DNA of 64,000 nt from Nocardioides bizhenqiangii (lineage in GTDB: Bacteria > Actinomycetota > Actinomycetes > Propionibacteriales > Nocardioidaceae): positions 3,781,501 through 3,845,500 of the forward strand of contig NZ_CP141059.1 of NCBI RefSeq assembly GCF_034661235.1. Direction: 5' to 3'. Numbering within the stretch: the stretch's first letter is position 1; each line of letters opens with the position of its first letter. Below the pieces are notes generated by a model. The model did not search any database and was not told the DNA's origin. It worked only from the letters and a program-made list of their open reading frames with translations. A program made the translations under genes and the position numbers. Shown here one piece after another: positions 26,804 through 35,363 of this stretch.

Positions 26804-27076
26804 ATGCCCAAGTACGTGATCGAACGAGAACTGCCCGGTGCCGGCCAGCTGTCCGCCGACGAGCTGCACGCCATCTCCGGCAAGTCCAACGCCGTCCTCG
26901 CCGGGATGGCCCCCCGCGCCCAGTGGCTCCACAGCTACGTGACCACCGACAAGATCTACTGCGTCTACGTCGCGGAGGACGAGGCGGCTGTCCTCGAGCA
27001 CGCCGAGAACGGCGGCTTCCCGGCCAATGTCATCAGCAGGGTGTCGACGGTCATCGACCCGGTCACCGCGGAGTGA
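26804..27076 (+). CDS. DUF4242 (SCO4226-like nickel-binding) protein
   Basis: A 90-residue protein. MPKYVIERELPGAGQLS at the start, then SYVTTDKIYCVYVAEDEAAVLEHA, is the DUF4242 signature, a ferredoxin-like dimer. The Streptomyces member SCO4226 binds nickel; that is family knowledge, not visible here. The ATG has GGAG at 7 bases. It lies 89 bases behind the LuxR-TPR regulator and just before a terminator. Confidence 0.85.
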   Translation: MPKYVIERELPGAGQLSADELHAISGKSNAVLAGMAPRAQWLHSYVTTDKIYCVYVAEDEAAVLEHAENGGFPANVISRVSTVIDPVTAE

Positions 27077-27093
27077 CCTGACCGAACTGAGGG

Positions 27094-27117
27094 GCGGGGA
27101 CGCAGTCGCGTCCCCGC
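27094..27117. terminator. Hairpin terminator
   Basis: GCGGGGACGC and GCGTCCCCGC form a perfect 10-bp stem around AGTC, 17 bases after the DUF4242 stop. It lies between convergent genes and could serve both. Confidence 0.82.
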
Positions 27118-27177
27118 TCGCTGCAGTGGGCAGCTCGACCTCGTTGGTCGCCCTGGGAGCGTGACAGGGTGGCCACC

Positions 27178-28566
27178 TCAGCTCGACGACCGCAGCGGCA
27201 GCCGGACCCGGACGACGGTGCTCCCGGGCCGCGAGTCGACGTCGATCTCCCCGCCGTGCCGCTCCACGACGATCCGGCGGGACAGGTCGAGCCCGAGCCC
27301 GGTGCCCTTGCCCACCTCCTTGGTCGTGAAGAACGGCTCGAAGGCGTGGGCGGCGACCTCCTCGGTCATGCCCGGTCCTGTGTCCCCGATCTCGACGACG
27401 ACGGCACGCTCGGCGGCGAACGTCCTGACCGTGAGCGTCCCCTCTCCCGCCATGGCGTCGACCGCGTTGTCGATGAGGTTGGTCCACACCTGGTTGAGCT
27501 CGCCGGGCGACGCCTCGACCACGGGTACGTCGTCCGCGTACTCGCGATGCACGGAAACGCCGCCAGAACGCAGCTTGTGACCCAGCATCACCAGGGTGCT
27601 CTCCAAGCCGTCCTTGATCTGGACCTGCTGGATGGGTGCGCGGTCCAGCTGCGAGTAGGACTTCACGGCCGAGACGAGGTCGGAGATGCGGCGGGTCGCA
27701 TCTCGGGTCTGGTCGATCAGCGTCGCCGTGGTCAGCGCACTCGCCACCCACTCCAGGCCCGCCTGCAGGGCAGCGTCCTCGAGCAGGACGGCGGCGCGCT
27801 CGCACCAGGCGAGGTCGACGCCCGCCCCGGCGAGCGCCGGAGCGATCACCCAGTCGCGGTCGACATCGTGGTCGGCCATCCATGTCGACAGCTCGTCCTC
27901 GCGCTCAGCCAGCTCGACGCCGGTCGGCGCGGGCTCGCTGCCGATCTCCCGCCGCAGCTCGTCGAGGGCGACGAACTGGCTTGCGGTGATGCCTTGGGAC
28001 GCGAGCCGTAGCAGCGAATCGAGGAGGTTGTCGCTGCTCTCCGCGAGGGCGCCGACCGACCGGACCGCCGCGGAGGCCGGGTTGTTGATCTCGTGCGCGA
28101 GCCCGGCTGCCAGCGTGCCCAGCGCGACGAGTGCCTCGCGCTGGCGGGCGTTGTGCTCGATCCGGCGCGCGGTCCCGATCAGACCGCGGAGGAGGTGGAC
28201 CGCGAACGGGAACCACGCCTCGCCGTGCGCGGCGAGCCGATCGGCCGGGAGGCGGAAGACACGGCTCGGCTCCGTGACCCGGCCACTGCCCATGTAGACA
28301 CCGTGCTCGTCCCAGGCGCGGAAACCCCCGGCCCACTGGCCCGGGACCTGCATCGTGGCCATCACCGTCTCGTCGTGGCCGATGCGCCTCACGAGGTCGA
28401 TTCGGCCGTCGAGCAACAGCCACCAGTCGTCCGCCGGACGTCCCTCGTCGAAGATGCGCTCGCCCACGTCGAGGAAGACCTCCTCGCCCGCGGCGACGAG
28501 GTCGGAGACCTGCTCGTCGGTGAACCCGTCGAGGAGCGCGAGGGCCCGGAGCTCGTCGTACAGCAT
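27178..28566 (-). CDS. Cyclic-nucleotide-binding-domain histidine kinase
   Basis: A 462-residue soluble protein. Residues 1 to about 120 are a cNMP/CRP-like sensor (LLDGFTDEQVSDLVAAGEEV, FDEGRPADDWWLLLDGRIDL). A histidine-phosphorylation helix follows (LAAGLAHEINNP), then a HATPase domain with NLIDNAVDAM, GDTGPGM and GKGTGLGLDLSRR, which are the N, G1 and G2 boxes. The stop of the upstream fusion gene and this ATG overlap (TGATG), so the kinase and the response-regulator fusion are translationally coupled and very likely partners. The signal is unknown. No membrane helix is present, so sensing is intracellular. Confidence 0.92.
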   Translation of the reverse strand: MLYDELRALALLDGFTDEQVSDLVAAGEEVFLDVGERIFDEGRPADDWWLLLDGRIDLVRRIGHDETVMATMQVPGQWAGGFRAWDEHGVYMGSGRVTEPSRVFRLPADRLAAHGEAWFPFAVHLLRGLIGTARRIEHNARQREALVALGTLAAGLAHEINNPASAAVRSVGALAESSDNLLDSLLRLASQGITASQFVALDELRREIGSEPAPTGVELAEREDELSTWMADHDVDRDWVIAPALAGAGVDLAWCERAAVLLEDAALQAGLEWVASALTTATLIDQTRDATRRISDLVSAVKSYSQLDRAPIQQVQIKDGLESTLVMLGHKLRSGGVSVHREYADDVPVVEASPGELNQVWTNLIDNAVDAMAGEGTLTVRTFAAERAVVVEIGDTGPGMTEEVAAHAFEPFFTTKEVGKGTGLGLDLSRRIVVERHGGEIDVDSRPGSTVVRVRLPLRSSS

Positions 28567-30218
28567 CAGGTGGTCGCCAGGTAACGGTGGACGAGGTAGA
28601 CGGACATGGCACCCTCGCCCACCGCGGAGGCGACCCGCTTCATGCTGTCGAGGCGTACGTCGCCGGCGGCGAACACCCCGGGCACGCTCGTCTCCAGCGC
28701 GTACGGGCCGCGCTGGAGCGGCCATCCCATGGTCGGTCCCGGCGGTAGGTGGGGTCCGGTGAGCACGAAGCCGCGGTCGTCCCGCAGGACGGCGTCGCCG
28801 AGCCAGTCCGTCCGCGGCGCCGCACCGATGAAGACGAAGAGCCAGCGTGCCTCGAGGACCTCCGCGTCGCCTCCGCGCTCGCACAGGGTGATGGCCTCGA
28901 GCCGGCCGACGCCACGCGCACCGACGACCTCCGTCCGAAGCCGGACGTCGATGTTGGGTGCCGCCAGGACCCGGCTGACGAGGTACTGGGACATCGACGC
29001 CTCGAGGTTGTCTCCCCGAACGACGAGGACCACGCGCTTGGCGTGGCGGGCAAAGTTGAGCGCCGCCTGGCCGGCGGAGTTCGCGGCGCCCACGACGTAC
29101 ACGTCGTCGCCGCTGGTCTGGCTCGCCTCGCTGGCGGTCGCGCCGTAGTGGACGCCGCGCCCGACGACCTCGTCGAGACCGGGGGCCTCGAGTCGCCGGT
29201 AGGAGACGCCCGTGGCCACGAGCACCGCGCGGGCCTCGATGTCAGTTGCGCCGTCGAGGAGTACGGCGCGCACCGGGCCGCGTGTCTCGAACCCGACCAC
29301 GTCGCGGGCCAGCACCATCTCAGCACCGAATCGTGACGCCTGCGCCACCGCGCGGTGGGTCAGGTCGGCGCCGGAGAGGCCCTTTGGGAAGCCGAGATAG
29401 TTCTCGATCGACGCGCTCTGGCCGGCCTGTCCGCCGGGGGCGTCACGCTCGACGACGACGGTCTGCAGGCCCTCGGAGGCGGCGTACACAGCGGCGGCGA
29501 GACCCGCCGGACCCGCGCCCACGATGCACAGGTCGTAGAGCGGCCGCTCGGCCCGCGTGCGCAGCCCGAGGGCGTCGGCCAGCTCGACCTGGGTCGGTGC
29601 TTGGAGCACGGCGCCATCGGGAAGCGCCACGACCGGAAGATCGTCCGGACCGGCGCCGGCGAGGTCGAGCAGCAGGCTGGCCTCGTCGCTCTGGCCGACC
29701 TCGAGCCACCGGTAGGGCACGTGGTTGTGGACGAGGAACGTCTTCACCCGATCCGTCTGCTCCGACCAGCGGTGACCGACGACCCGGACCTCAGAGGCGC
29801 GGTCGGGGTGGCTGTACGTCCAGTCGCGGAGAAGATCGTCGAGCACCGGGTAGAGCCGCTCCTCGGGCGGGTCCCACGGCTTCATGAGGTAGTAGTCGAG
29901 GTCGATGTCGTTGATCGCGCGGATCGCCACGTCCGTATCGGCGTACGCGGTCAGCAGCACCAGCTTGGTGTCGGGCGACTGCTGCCGCACCTCCTGCAGG
30001 ACCTCGATCCCGGTCATGCCTGGCATCCGCTGGTCGCTGACGACCGCGGCGACCTGGCGGTCCTTGAGCACCAGGTCCGCCAGGAGCTCTAGTGCCTCGG
30101 GGCCTGTAGTTGCGCGCACCACCCGGTAGTCCTCGCCGTAACGGACCCGCAGGTCCCGCACGACAGCCGCGACCACCGCGGGATCATCGTCGACCGCGAG
30201 GATGATCGGCTTTGCCAT
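28566..30218 (-). CDS. Response regulator fused to a cysteine-less thioredoxin-reductase-like flavoprotein
   Basis: A 550-residue fusion. Residues 1 to about 125 are a receiver domain with the DDD acidic pocket, phosphoacceptor Asp62 (VVSDQRMPG), LLTAYAD and YLMKPW. A glutaredoxin-like segment without a CxxC follows (EVRVVGHRWSEQ, about 145-225), then a pyridine-nucleotide flavoprotein: CIVGAGPAGLAAAVYAASEG binds FAD, YVVGAANSAGQAA binds NADPH, and GVFAAGDVR closes the FAD site. Where thioredoxin reductases have a CATC redox pair, this protein has GATASEA. It may therefore reduce something other than a disulfide. GGGGAGG precedes the ATG by 6 bases. It heads the operon with the kinase. Confidence 0.92.
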   Translation of the reverse strand: MAKPIILAVDDDPAVVAAVVRDLRVRYGEDYRVVRATTGPEALELLADLVLKDRQVAAVVSDQRMPGMTGIEVLQEVRQQSPDTKLVLLTAYADTDVAIRAINDIDLDYYLMKPWDPPEERLYPVLDDLLRDWTYSHPDRASEVRVVGHRWSEQTDRVKTFLVHNHVPYRWLEVGQSDEASLLLDLAGAGPDDLPVVALPDGAVLQAPTQVELADALGLRTRAERPLYDLCIVGAGPAGLAAAVYAASEGLQTVVVERDAPGGQAGQSASIENYLGFPKGLSGADLTHRAVAQASRFGAEMVLARDVVGFETRGPVRAVLLDGATDIEARAVLVATGVSYRRLEAPGLDEVVGRGVHYGATASEASQTSGDDVYVVGAANSAGQAALNFARHAKRVVLVVRGDNLEASMSQYLVSRVLAAPNIDVRLRTEVVGARGVGRLEAITLCERGGDAEVLEARWLFVFIGAAPRTDWLGDAVLRDDRGFVLTGPHLPPGPTMGWPLQRGPYALETSVPGVFAAGDVRLDSMKRVASAVGEGAMSVYLVHRYLATT

Positions 30219-30442
30219 CGGCGCCTCCCCAGCTCGTCGCACCGACAGTACCGGCGGGTCAGCCGCCCCCGACAGGCATTGTCAGGACCACGCCTCAGCA
30301 CGGCACCGGGTCAGATATCGGCGCGGTCGTCGACGACGGCTCGGACGATCCTGAGAAGGGCTCGGTGTGAGCGGTCGCGAAGGCGCTCGAAAGCTGCCTC
30401 CGTACGATGACGGTCTCGCGCGACGGTCGAGAAGGAGACGAG

Positions 30443-31462
30443 ATGTCGATCCACGATTTCGAGCGCTACCCGCTCACGTTCGGGCCGAGCCCGGTGCACC
30501 CGCTCGAGCGCCTCACCCAGCATCTCGGAGGAGCCCGGATCTGGGCGAAGCGGGAGGACTGCAACAGCGGCCTGGCGTTCGGCGGCAACAAGACACGCAA
30601 GCTCGAGTACATCGTCCCCGACGTGCTCGCCCAGGGTGCCGACACGCTTGTGTCGATCGGCGGCATCCAGTCCAACCACACCCGTCAGGTCGCTGCGGTC
30701 GCCGCGAAGCTCGGCCTCAAGTGCCGCCTCGTCCAGGAGAAGTGGGTCGACTGGGACGACCCGGTCAACGACAAGGTCGGCAACATCCTGCTGTCGCGGA
30801 TCATGGGCGCCGACGTACGGCTCGATCCCTCCGGCTTCGACATCGGGATCCGCTCGTCCTGGGACGAGGCGATCGCCGACGTCGAGAATGCGGGCGGCAG
30901 GCCCTACGGGATCCCGGCCGGCGCTTCCGAGCACCACCTCGGGGGGCTCGGCTTCGCCAACTGGGCCTACGAGGTCGCGGAGCAGGAGCAGGCGCTCGAC
31001 GTCTTCTTCGACACCATCGTCGTCTGCACGGTCACCGGCTCGACCCATGCCGGGATGATCGCCGGCTTCGCCGCGCTCGAGGACGCCGGCGGCCGTCCGC
31101 GACGCGTGCTCGGCATCGATGCGTCGGCGACGATCGACAAGACGCGCGACCAGGTGGGCCGCATCGCCCGTCACACGGCCCGTCTCATCGGTCTCGGCCG
31201 GGACCTGCGCGACGACGAGATCACGGTGCTCGAGGGCTGGGCCGGTGATCTCTACGGGATCCCCGTCGAGTCGACGGTCGACGCGATCCGCCTGTCCGGC
31301 CGACTCGAGGGCATGATCATCGACCCCGTCTACGAGGGGAAGTCGATGGCCGGGCTCGTCGATCTGGTCACCTCAGGCGAGGTCGGAGCGGACTCGAACG
31401 TCCTCTACGCGCACCTCGGCGGGCAGCCGGCGCTCAACGCCTACAGCGGGATCCTCGGATAA
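30443..31462 (+). CDS. acdS: 1-aminocyclopropane-1-carboxylate (ACC) deaminase
   Basis: A 339-residue PLP enzyme of the family's usual length. Motifs match genuine ACC deaminases closely: [33 protein letters not shown] (PLP lysine near residue 50), [30 protein letters not shown] and VLYAHLGG. The YEG and LYAHLGG segments separate it from D-cysteine desulfhydrase. It converts ACC to 2-oxobutanoate and ammonia, a way to use plant ethylene precursor as nitrogen source. GAAGGAGACGAG gives a strong ribosome site. It diverges from the response-regulator fusion. Confidence 0.93.
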   Translation: MSIHDFERYPLTFGPSPVHPLERLTQHLGGARIWAKREDCNSGLAFGGNKTRKLEYIVPDVLAQGADTLVSIGGIQSNHTRQVAAVAAKLGLKCRLVQEKWVDWDDPVNDKVGNILLSRIMGADVRLDPSGFDIGIRSSWDEAIADVENAGGRPYGIPAGASEHHLGGLGFANWAYEVAEQEQALDVFFDTIVVCTVTGSTHAGMIAGFAALEDAGGRPRRVLGIDASATIDKTRDQVGRIARHTARLIGLGRDLRDDEITVLEGWAGDLYGIPVESTVDAIRLSGRLEGMIIDPVYEGKSMAGLVDLVTSGEVGADSNVLYAHLGGQPALNAYSGILG

Positions 31463-31467
31463 GGCAA

Positions 31468-31486
31468 GGCTCGCCCGGACCGAGCC
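31468..31486. terminator. Possible short terminator after acdS
   Basis: GGCTCG and CGAGCC pair around a 7-base loop, 5 bases after the acdS stop and between convergent genes. The stem is only 6 bp, so this is tentative. Confidence 0.4.
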
Positions 31487-31521
31487 CGCCGAGGACGGGC
31501 CCGGTCTCGAGCGATGGGGCG

Positions 31522-32124
31522 TCAGGCCATCTCGGGGACGTGCAGGTGTGCGTAGGCCAGGTCGAACTCGTGGACGTCGATGATCTGGCCGCCCGACTCA
31601 CTGGCTGCCCGGTTCCGCATGTCGTTCGCCGCCTCTCGGCTGGCTTCCATCGCAGACCGGGACTCCCACGCCGTGGTGGCGCAGCCAAGTCCGGTCGCCC
31701 GGTTCACCAGCAGGCTGGCACTGCAGAATCCAGGGGTCTTCTCGAGCTCGGGAAGGATCCCGACCCGGAACGTCTCCGTCATGGTGTCGAGGTCGCCCTC
31801 GAGCCAGCTGACCCGGCAGCACTCGCCGTGGTGGCTGCGGTGCATGACGACGATCTCCCACTCGTCGACCTGCATGGAGGCGCCGAGGATGTCCCGGCCG
31901 CGATCACGGAGCGGGCGGGTCTGCTCATCGCTGGCGCCCATGGCCGCCTCGCTCTCCCACGAGCTGGTGGCGATGCACTGTCCGGACTCGCGGTCGACCA
32001 GCAGCGACAGACCGCGACAGCCGTCGACCTTGTCGAGCGCGGGCCCTGCTTCGTTCTTGACATAGGCGATGCCTGCGTCGATGTTCTCGGGCCTTCCGTG
32101 GAACGTCGTGGAACGTGCGTACAC
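31522..32124 (-). CDS. Two-repeat dimeric alpha-beta-barrel (ABM-like) protein
   Basis: A 200-residue protein made of two ABM-type ferredoxin-like repeats. Repeat 1 has GCRGLSLLVDRESGQCIATSSWESEAAMGAS and repeat 2 has GFCSASLLVNRATGLGCATTAWESRSAMEAS, which align closely with each other. ABM domains bind heme or small aromatics, or act as cofactor-free monooxygenases; no heme ligand is evident. The GTG start has GAGAGGAG at about 9 bases. It stands alone, convergent with acdS. Confidence 0.75.
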   Translation of the reverse strand: MYARSTTFHGRPENIDAGIAYVKNEAGPALDKVDGCRGLSLLVDRESGQCIATSSWESEAAMGASDEQTRPLRDRGRDILGASMQVDEWEIVVMHRSHHGECCRVSWLEGDLDTMTETFRVGILPELEKTPGFCSASLLVNRATGLGCATTAWESRSAMEASREAANDMRNRAASESGGQIIDVHEFDLAYAHLHVPEMA

Positions 32125-32497
32125 GGCCCGCTCCTCTCTCGGACGGGGCAGTGCCCGGCCGGCACCGCCGGTACCACCCTGCATACTCCGCCATGCGCGA
32201 GGACGCCATAGCCAGCGTGCGAAATTTGCTCGCGGAAGGACCCACCTCGGCGACCACGCGGCGTACGACGCAGCCACCCGATCGACGAAGCGCTCGGGAG
32301 CATCCGGCTGCGTAAGCGGATACCTCCGAGCGCCTCGTCAGGTCTAGGTCTAGCGCAGACGCGCGCAAGTCACAACGATGCTTGAAATCGCAACATCAAA
32401 TCCGCTCCCGGCGTCTCCCAGGTAGGACGCGCTACCCGCACGCAGCCGGAAGCCCTACGATCAGTGGCCGGAAGCTCGGGATCATTGGAGTGCGCTC
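32125..32497. other. Intergenic region holding an orphan 44-base hairpin
   Basis: These 373 bases between two divergent genes show no convincing coding frame. The region is locally more A+T-rich near 32370-32405 (TTGAAATCGCAACATCAAAT), where a promoter for the proline-rich gene may lie. The main structure is the hairpin at 32290-32333, listed separately. Confidence 0.6.
32290..32333. repeat. Imperfect 17-bp inverted repeat with 10-base loop
   Basis: GCGCTCGGGAGCATCCG pairs with CGGATACCTCCGAGCGC around GCTGCGTAAG; 14 Watson-Crick pairs, one G-U and two mismatches. Both flanking genes point away from it, so it is not an ordinary terminator. It could be an operator, a small RNA or a relic element. 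Confidence 0.7.
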
Positions 32498-33010
32498 ATG
32501 AGAAGGACCTGGCTGGTACGCGGCAGTGTCGTCGCCGTCCTCGTTGTCCTGGTGGGCGCATGGACCCTGGGACTCGCCGGGCTCGGCGACTCGCCATCGC
32601 CCGCCGCCGAAGACAGCGGTCCCGCGTCGCCCGACAGCTCCGCGCTGCCCAACAGCTCCACGGTGAGCGACAACCAACGTGCGCGTGATCGCGAGAATGC
32701 GAAGCCTCGGCGCAACCGCGAGTCGGCTCGGTCCGAGGACGCGGCCGCTGACCCGAGCGCGGACGCCGCCACCGAACCGGCGGGCGACGCCCCCGGCACG
32801 ACTGGCCCTACGGACCCCAACATCCCGGACCCGTCCGATGAGCCGTCGAACTCGCCGCCGCCGGGCAACCCCCCGAGCAACCCGCCCAACCCGCCGAGCA
32901 ACCCGCCGAGCAGCCCACCGAGCAGCCCACCGGGCCAGTCGACCCAGGACTGCGACCACCTGGGCGAAGTCATCGATTGCGTGCTGGACCCGATCACGAG
33001 TCGCCCCTGA
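32498..33010 (+). CDS. Membrane-anchored or secreted proline-rich protein
   Basis: A 170-residue protein. After MRRTWLVRG comes one hydrophobic helix (SVVAVLVVLVGAWTLGLAGLG), then a long disordered Ser/Ala/Asp/Pro-rich region and a Pro-rich repeat array (PPSNPPNPPSNPPSSPPSSPP). The last 20 residues contain two cysteines (CDHLGEVIDC) that could pair. GGAG lies about 8 bases before the ATG. No enzyme domain is present; a wall-spanning stalk or secreted protein is likely. Function unknown. Confidence 0.65.
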   Translation: MRRTWLVRGSVVAVLVVLVGAWTLGLAGLGDSPSPAAEDSGPASPDSSALPNSSTVSDNQRARDRENAKPRRNRESARSEDAAADPSADAATEPAGDAPGTTGPTDPNIPDPSDEPSNSPPPGNPPSNPPNPPSNPPSSPPSSPPGQSTQDCDHLGEVIDCVLDPITSRP

Positions 33011-33043
33011 GCGCACCCGCGGGCGGGCGCAGCTTTCGAGCGG

Positions 33044-33436
33044 TCAGTCGACCTTCGCGGCAACGGCCTCGATCTCGACCAGCCACTCCGGTTCCAGGAG
33101 CTGCTGCACGACGACGGTGCGCGCGCAGACGTGGTCTCCCAGGTGGCCGCTCAGGATCTCCACGTTCGCGGGATCGTCCGCGGCTGACGCCAGGAAGAAG
33201 CGCAGCGAGACGAGGTCTGCATAGCTCATTCCCGCCGAGCCGAGGACGGCCCCGAGGTGCCGCCAGACGAGCTCGGCCTGTCCGGTGAAGTCGGACGGCA
33301 TCGTCACCCCGTCGGCCCCGTACCCGTTCAGACCGCTGATGTACAGCGTCCGCGCGCCCGCAGGGACTTCGACCGCGTGCGCGTAGCTGCGGTAGGGAGG
33401 GAAGAGCTCGGCGGGATTGTGCGGCGTGATCGGCAT
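33044..33436 (-). CDS. RidA (YjgF/YER057c/UK114) family protein
   Basis: A 130-residue protein. ARTLYISGLNG at the start, the Arg of CARTVVVQQ and EIEAVAAK at the end are the RidA signature; the Arg is the residue that binds the enamine/imine carboxylate. RidA proteins hydrolyse reactive 2-aminoacrylate-type intermediates made by PLP enzymes. ACC deaminase, a PLP enzyme that releases such intermediates, lies 2 kb away, though not in the same operon. Confidence 0.9.
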   Translation of the reverse strand: MPITPHNPAELFPPYRSYAHAVEVPAGARTLYISGLNGYGADGVTMPSDFTGQAELVWRHLGAVLGSAGMSYADLVSLRFFLASAADDPANVEILSGHLGDHVCARTVVVQQLLEPEWLVEIEAVAAKVD

Positions 33437-33510
33437 GGCCGCACCCTGCCATCCGGTCGCTCACCTTGGCGTGCGAGTTTCGCCGCGGCCGCGCGGTGGT
33501 CGCGCTCGGC

Positions 33511-34551
33511 TCAGGCGAGCGTCGCGGTGTCGATGACGAACCGGTACCGGACGTCGGACGCGAGCACCCGCTCGTACGCCTCGTTGACCTGGTCGGCGGA
33601 GATGACCTCGATTTCGGCCCCGATGTCGTGCTCGGCGCAGAAGTCGAGCATCTCCTGGGTCAGCGCGATGCCGCCGATCATCGAGCCGGCGAACGAGCGG
33701 CGTCCGCCGATGAGCGACATCACGTGCACGCTCAGCGGCTCGGCCGGGGCGCCGACGTTGACCAGGGTGCCGTCGACGGCGAGCAGGCCGAGGTAGGCAT
33801 TGAGGTCGATGCCGGCGCTGACCGTGTTGACGATCAGGTCGAACCGGTCGGCGAGCTCGTCGAAGGTGCCGGCGTCGGAGGTGGCGTAGTAGTGGTCCGC
33901 GCCGAGCCGCAGCCCGTCCTCCTGCTTCTTCAGCGACTGCGACAGCACGGTGACCTCCGCGCCCAGTGCGTGGGCGATCTTGACGGCCATGTGCCCCAGG
34001 CCACCGAGGCCGACGACCGCGACCTTCTTGCCGGGACCGGCTCCCCAGCGCCGAAGCGGGGCGTACGTCGTGATGCCCGCGCACAGCAGCGGCGCTGCGG
34101 CAGCGGCGTCGAGGCCGTCAGGGACCGAGAGCACGTAACCGGCGTCGACGACGACGTGGGTCGAGTAGCCGCCCTGGGTCGTGCTGCCGTCGCGATCCGT
34201 ACCGGCGTACGTCGCGACCATTCCGTCGCGGCAGTACTGCTCGTCGCCGTTGCGGCAATTGGTGCACTGGCCGCACGAGTTCACCATGCAGCCGACACCG
34301 ACGCGGTCGCCGACCTGGTGCTTGGTGACCTCGGCACCGACCTCGGCGACGGTGCCGACGATCTCGTGACCGGGTACGACGGGGAACGGCTGCGGCCCCC
34401 AGTCTCCTCGGACGGTATGGATGTCGGAGTGGCAGATGCCGGCGTACTGGATCTCGATGAGCACGTCGTTGGGTCCGATCGCACGTCGTTCGATCGTGGT
34501 CGGTGCCAGCGGCTGGCCGGCAGCGGGGGCGGCGTATGCGTTCACGCGCAT
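33511..34551 (-). CDS. Zinc-dependent alcohol/aldehyde dehydrogenase (YahK/CAD type)
   Basis: A 346-residue medium-chain dehydrogenase. AGICHSD and PGHEIVG carry two catalytic zinc ligands. [15 protein letters not shown] is the four-cysteine structural zinc loop. [11 protein letters not shown] binds NADP(H). The order and length fit the YahK / cinnamyl alcohol dehydrogenase group, broad aldehyde reductases. GAAGGAG precedes the ATG. It lies 70 bases behind the MerR gene and is probably induced with it from the palindromic operator, as in aldehyde-sensing MerR systems. Confidence 0.93.
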   Translation of the reverse strand: MRVNAYAAPAAGQPLAPTTIERRAIGPNDVLIEIQYAGICHSDIHTVRGDWGPQPFPVVPGHEIVGTVAEVGAEVTKHQVGDRVGVGCMVNSCGQCTNCRNGDEQYCRDGMVATYAGTDRDGSTTQGGYSTHVVVDAGYVLSVPDGLDAAAAAPLLCAGITTYAPLRRWGAGPGKKVAVVGLGGLGHMAVKIAHALGAEVTVLSQSLKKQEDGLRLGADHYYATSDAGTFDELADRFDLIVNTVSAGIDLNAYLGLLAVDGTLVNVGAPAEPLSVHVMSLIGGRRSFAGSMIGGIALTQEMLDFCAEHDIGAEIEVISADQVNEAYERVLASDVRYRFVIDTATLA

Positions 34552-34621
34552 GCGGGTGTTCTCCTTCGTCAGGGCGCGGTCGACCTGCGGACCGAGTGGG
34601 TCCGCCACGGTGCGCCGTCGG

Positions 34622-35083
34622 TTACTGCTTCCTTGTCTGCTTCAGCTCGTCGGCCAGGGCGCCGGCCTCGCGAGCCACGAGATCTGCTCGTTCGGTGTCA
34701 CCGGCATCGATCGCCTGCCAGTAACCGACCTTGAGGCGGACGTATCGCTGGCGCACGGCGATCTGCTCGGCCTCGAGCGCCAGCCGCTGCTCCTGCGCCG
34801 ACAGCAACGCGATCTGCTCGCGAGCCGCTGCGGGCCCCAATTGCCCGTTGGCGACGTACTTCTTCATGTCGCTCACGGACATGCCGGTAGCAGCCAGACA
34901 CGCGACCCAGGTCAGCTGATCGAGGTCGTCCTCGTCGTACACCCGGTGCTTGCTGCTCTCCCCACGGGCGATCGGGGTGATCACGCCGATCGACTCGTAG
35001 TAGCGAAGGGTGCTCGCCGGGAGTCCGGTCAGCGTGGCTGCTTCCTTGATCGTGTAGGTGCGCCGGGTGGTCTGGGTGCTCAC
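34622..35083 (-). CDS. MerR-family transcriptional regulator
   Basis: A 153-residue regulator. The N-terminal winged helix-turn-helix is clear ([28 protein letters not shown]), followed by a dimerisation coil ([29 protein letters not shown]). The only cysteine is in [10 protein letters not shown]. The size and coil fit the AdhR-like / aldehyde-stress MerR group. The GTG start lies 7 bases after a TAACGT -10 hexamer, so the mRNA may be leaderless. It precedes the dehydrogenase it probably controls. Confidence 0.92.
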   Translation of the reverse strand: MSTQTTRRTYTIKEAATLTGLPASTLRYYESIGVITPIARGESSKHRVYDEDDLDQLTWVACLAATGMSVSDMKKYVANGQLGPAAAREQIALLSAQEQRLALEAEQIAVRQRYVRLKVGYWQAIDAGDTERADLVAREAGALADELKQTRKQ

Positions 35084-35090
35084 GTCTACG

Positions 35091-35120
35091 ACGTTAGGAA
35101 CTTCAAGTACTTGAAGTCAA
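35091..35120 (-). promoter_or_regulatory. MerR-type promoter with perfect 18-bp palindrome
   Basis: On the minus strand the -35 TTGACT (35115-35120) and -10 TAACGT (35091-35096) are 18 bases apart. The perfect palindrome ACTTCAAGTACTTGAAGT (35100-35117) fills the spacer and overlaps the -35. A dyad inside an elongated spacer is the hallmark of MerR-controlled promoters. It drives the MerR-dehydrogenase operon. Confidence 0.9.
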
Positions 35121-35363
35121 AAGTGACGTGCGTCTCACCGAGAGCGAAGGAGTGAGGGCTCGGCTTCGAGCACGAGGGCGTGATGCGCGAGTTCGGTTTC
35201 AAGCGCTGAGGGTACGTCGACGCCGTCGTGATGGGGCGAATACGCCGCTGACCTTGTTACGGTCCGAGCCAACGAGAGACCTACTCCACTTGCCGGCGAG
35301 AAGGGTGAGCAGCCTTTACGGGCCTGACGCTGTCTTGGAACATGGGCGGGGCAGGCTTGCCGC

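Noticed and set aside
32482..33063. Minus-strand frame with a Gly-Gly-Leu repeat opposite the proline-rich gene
   Set aside because: The plus strand has a ribosome site, start ATG and a membrane helix; the minus frame is the complement of the Pro-rich repeat.
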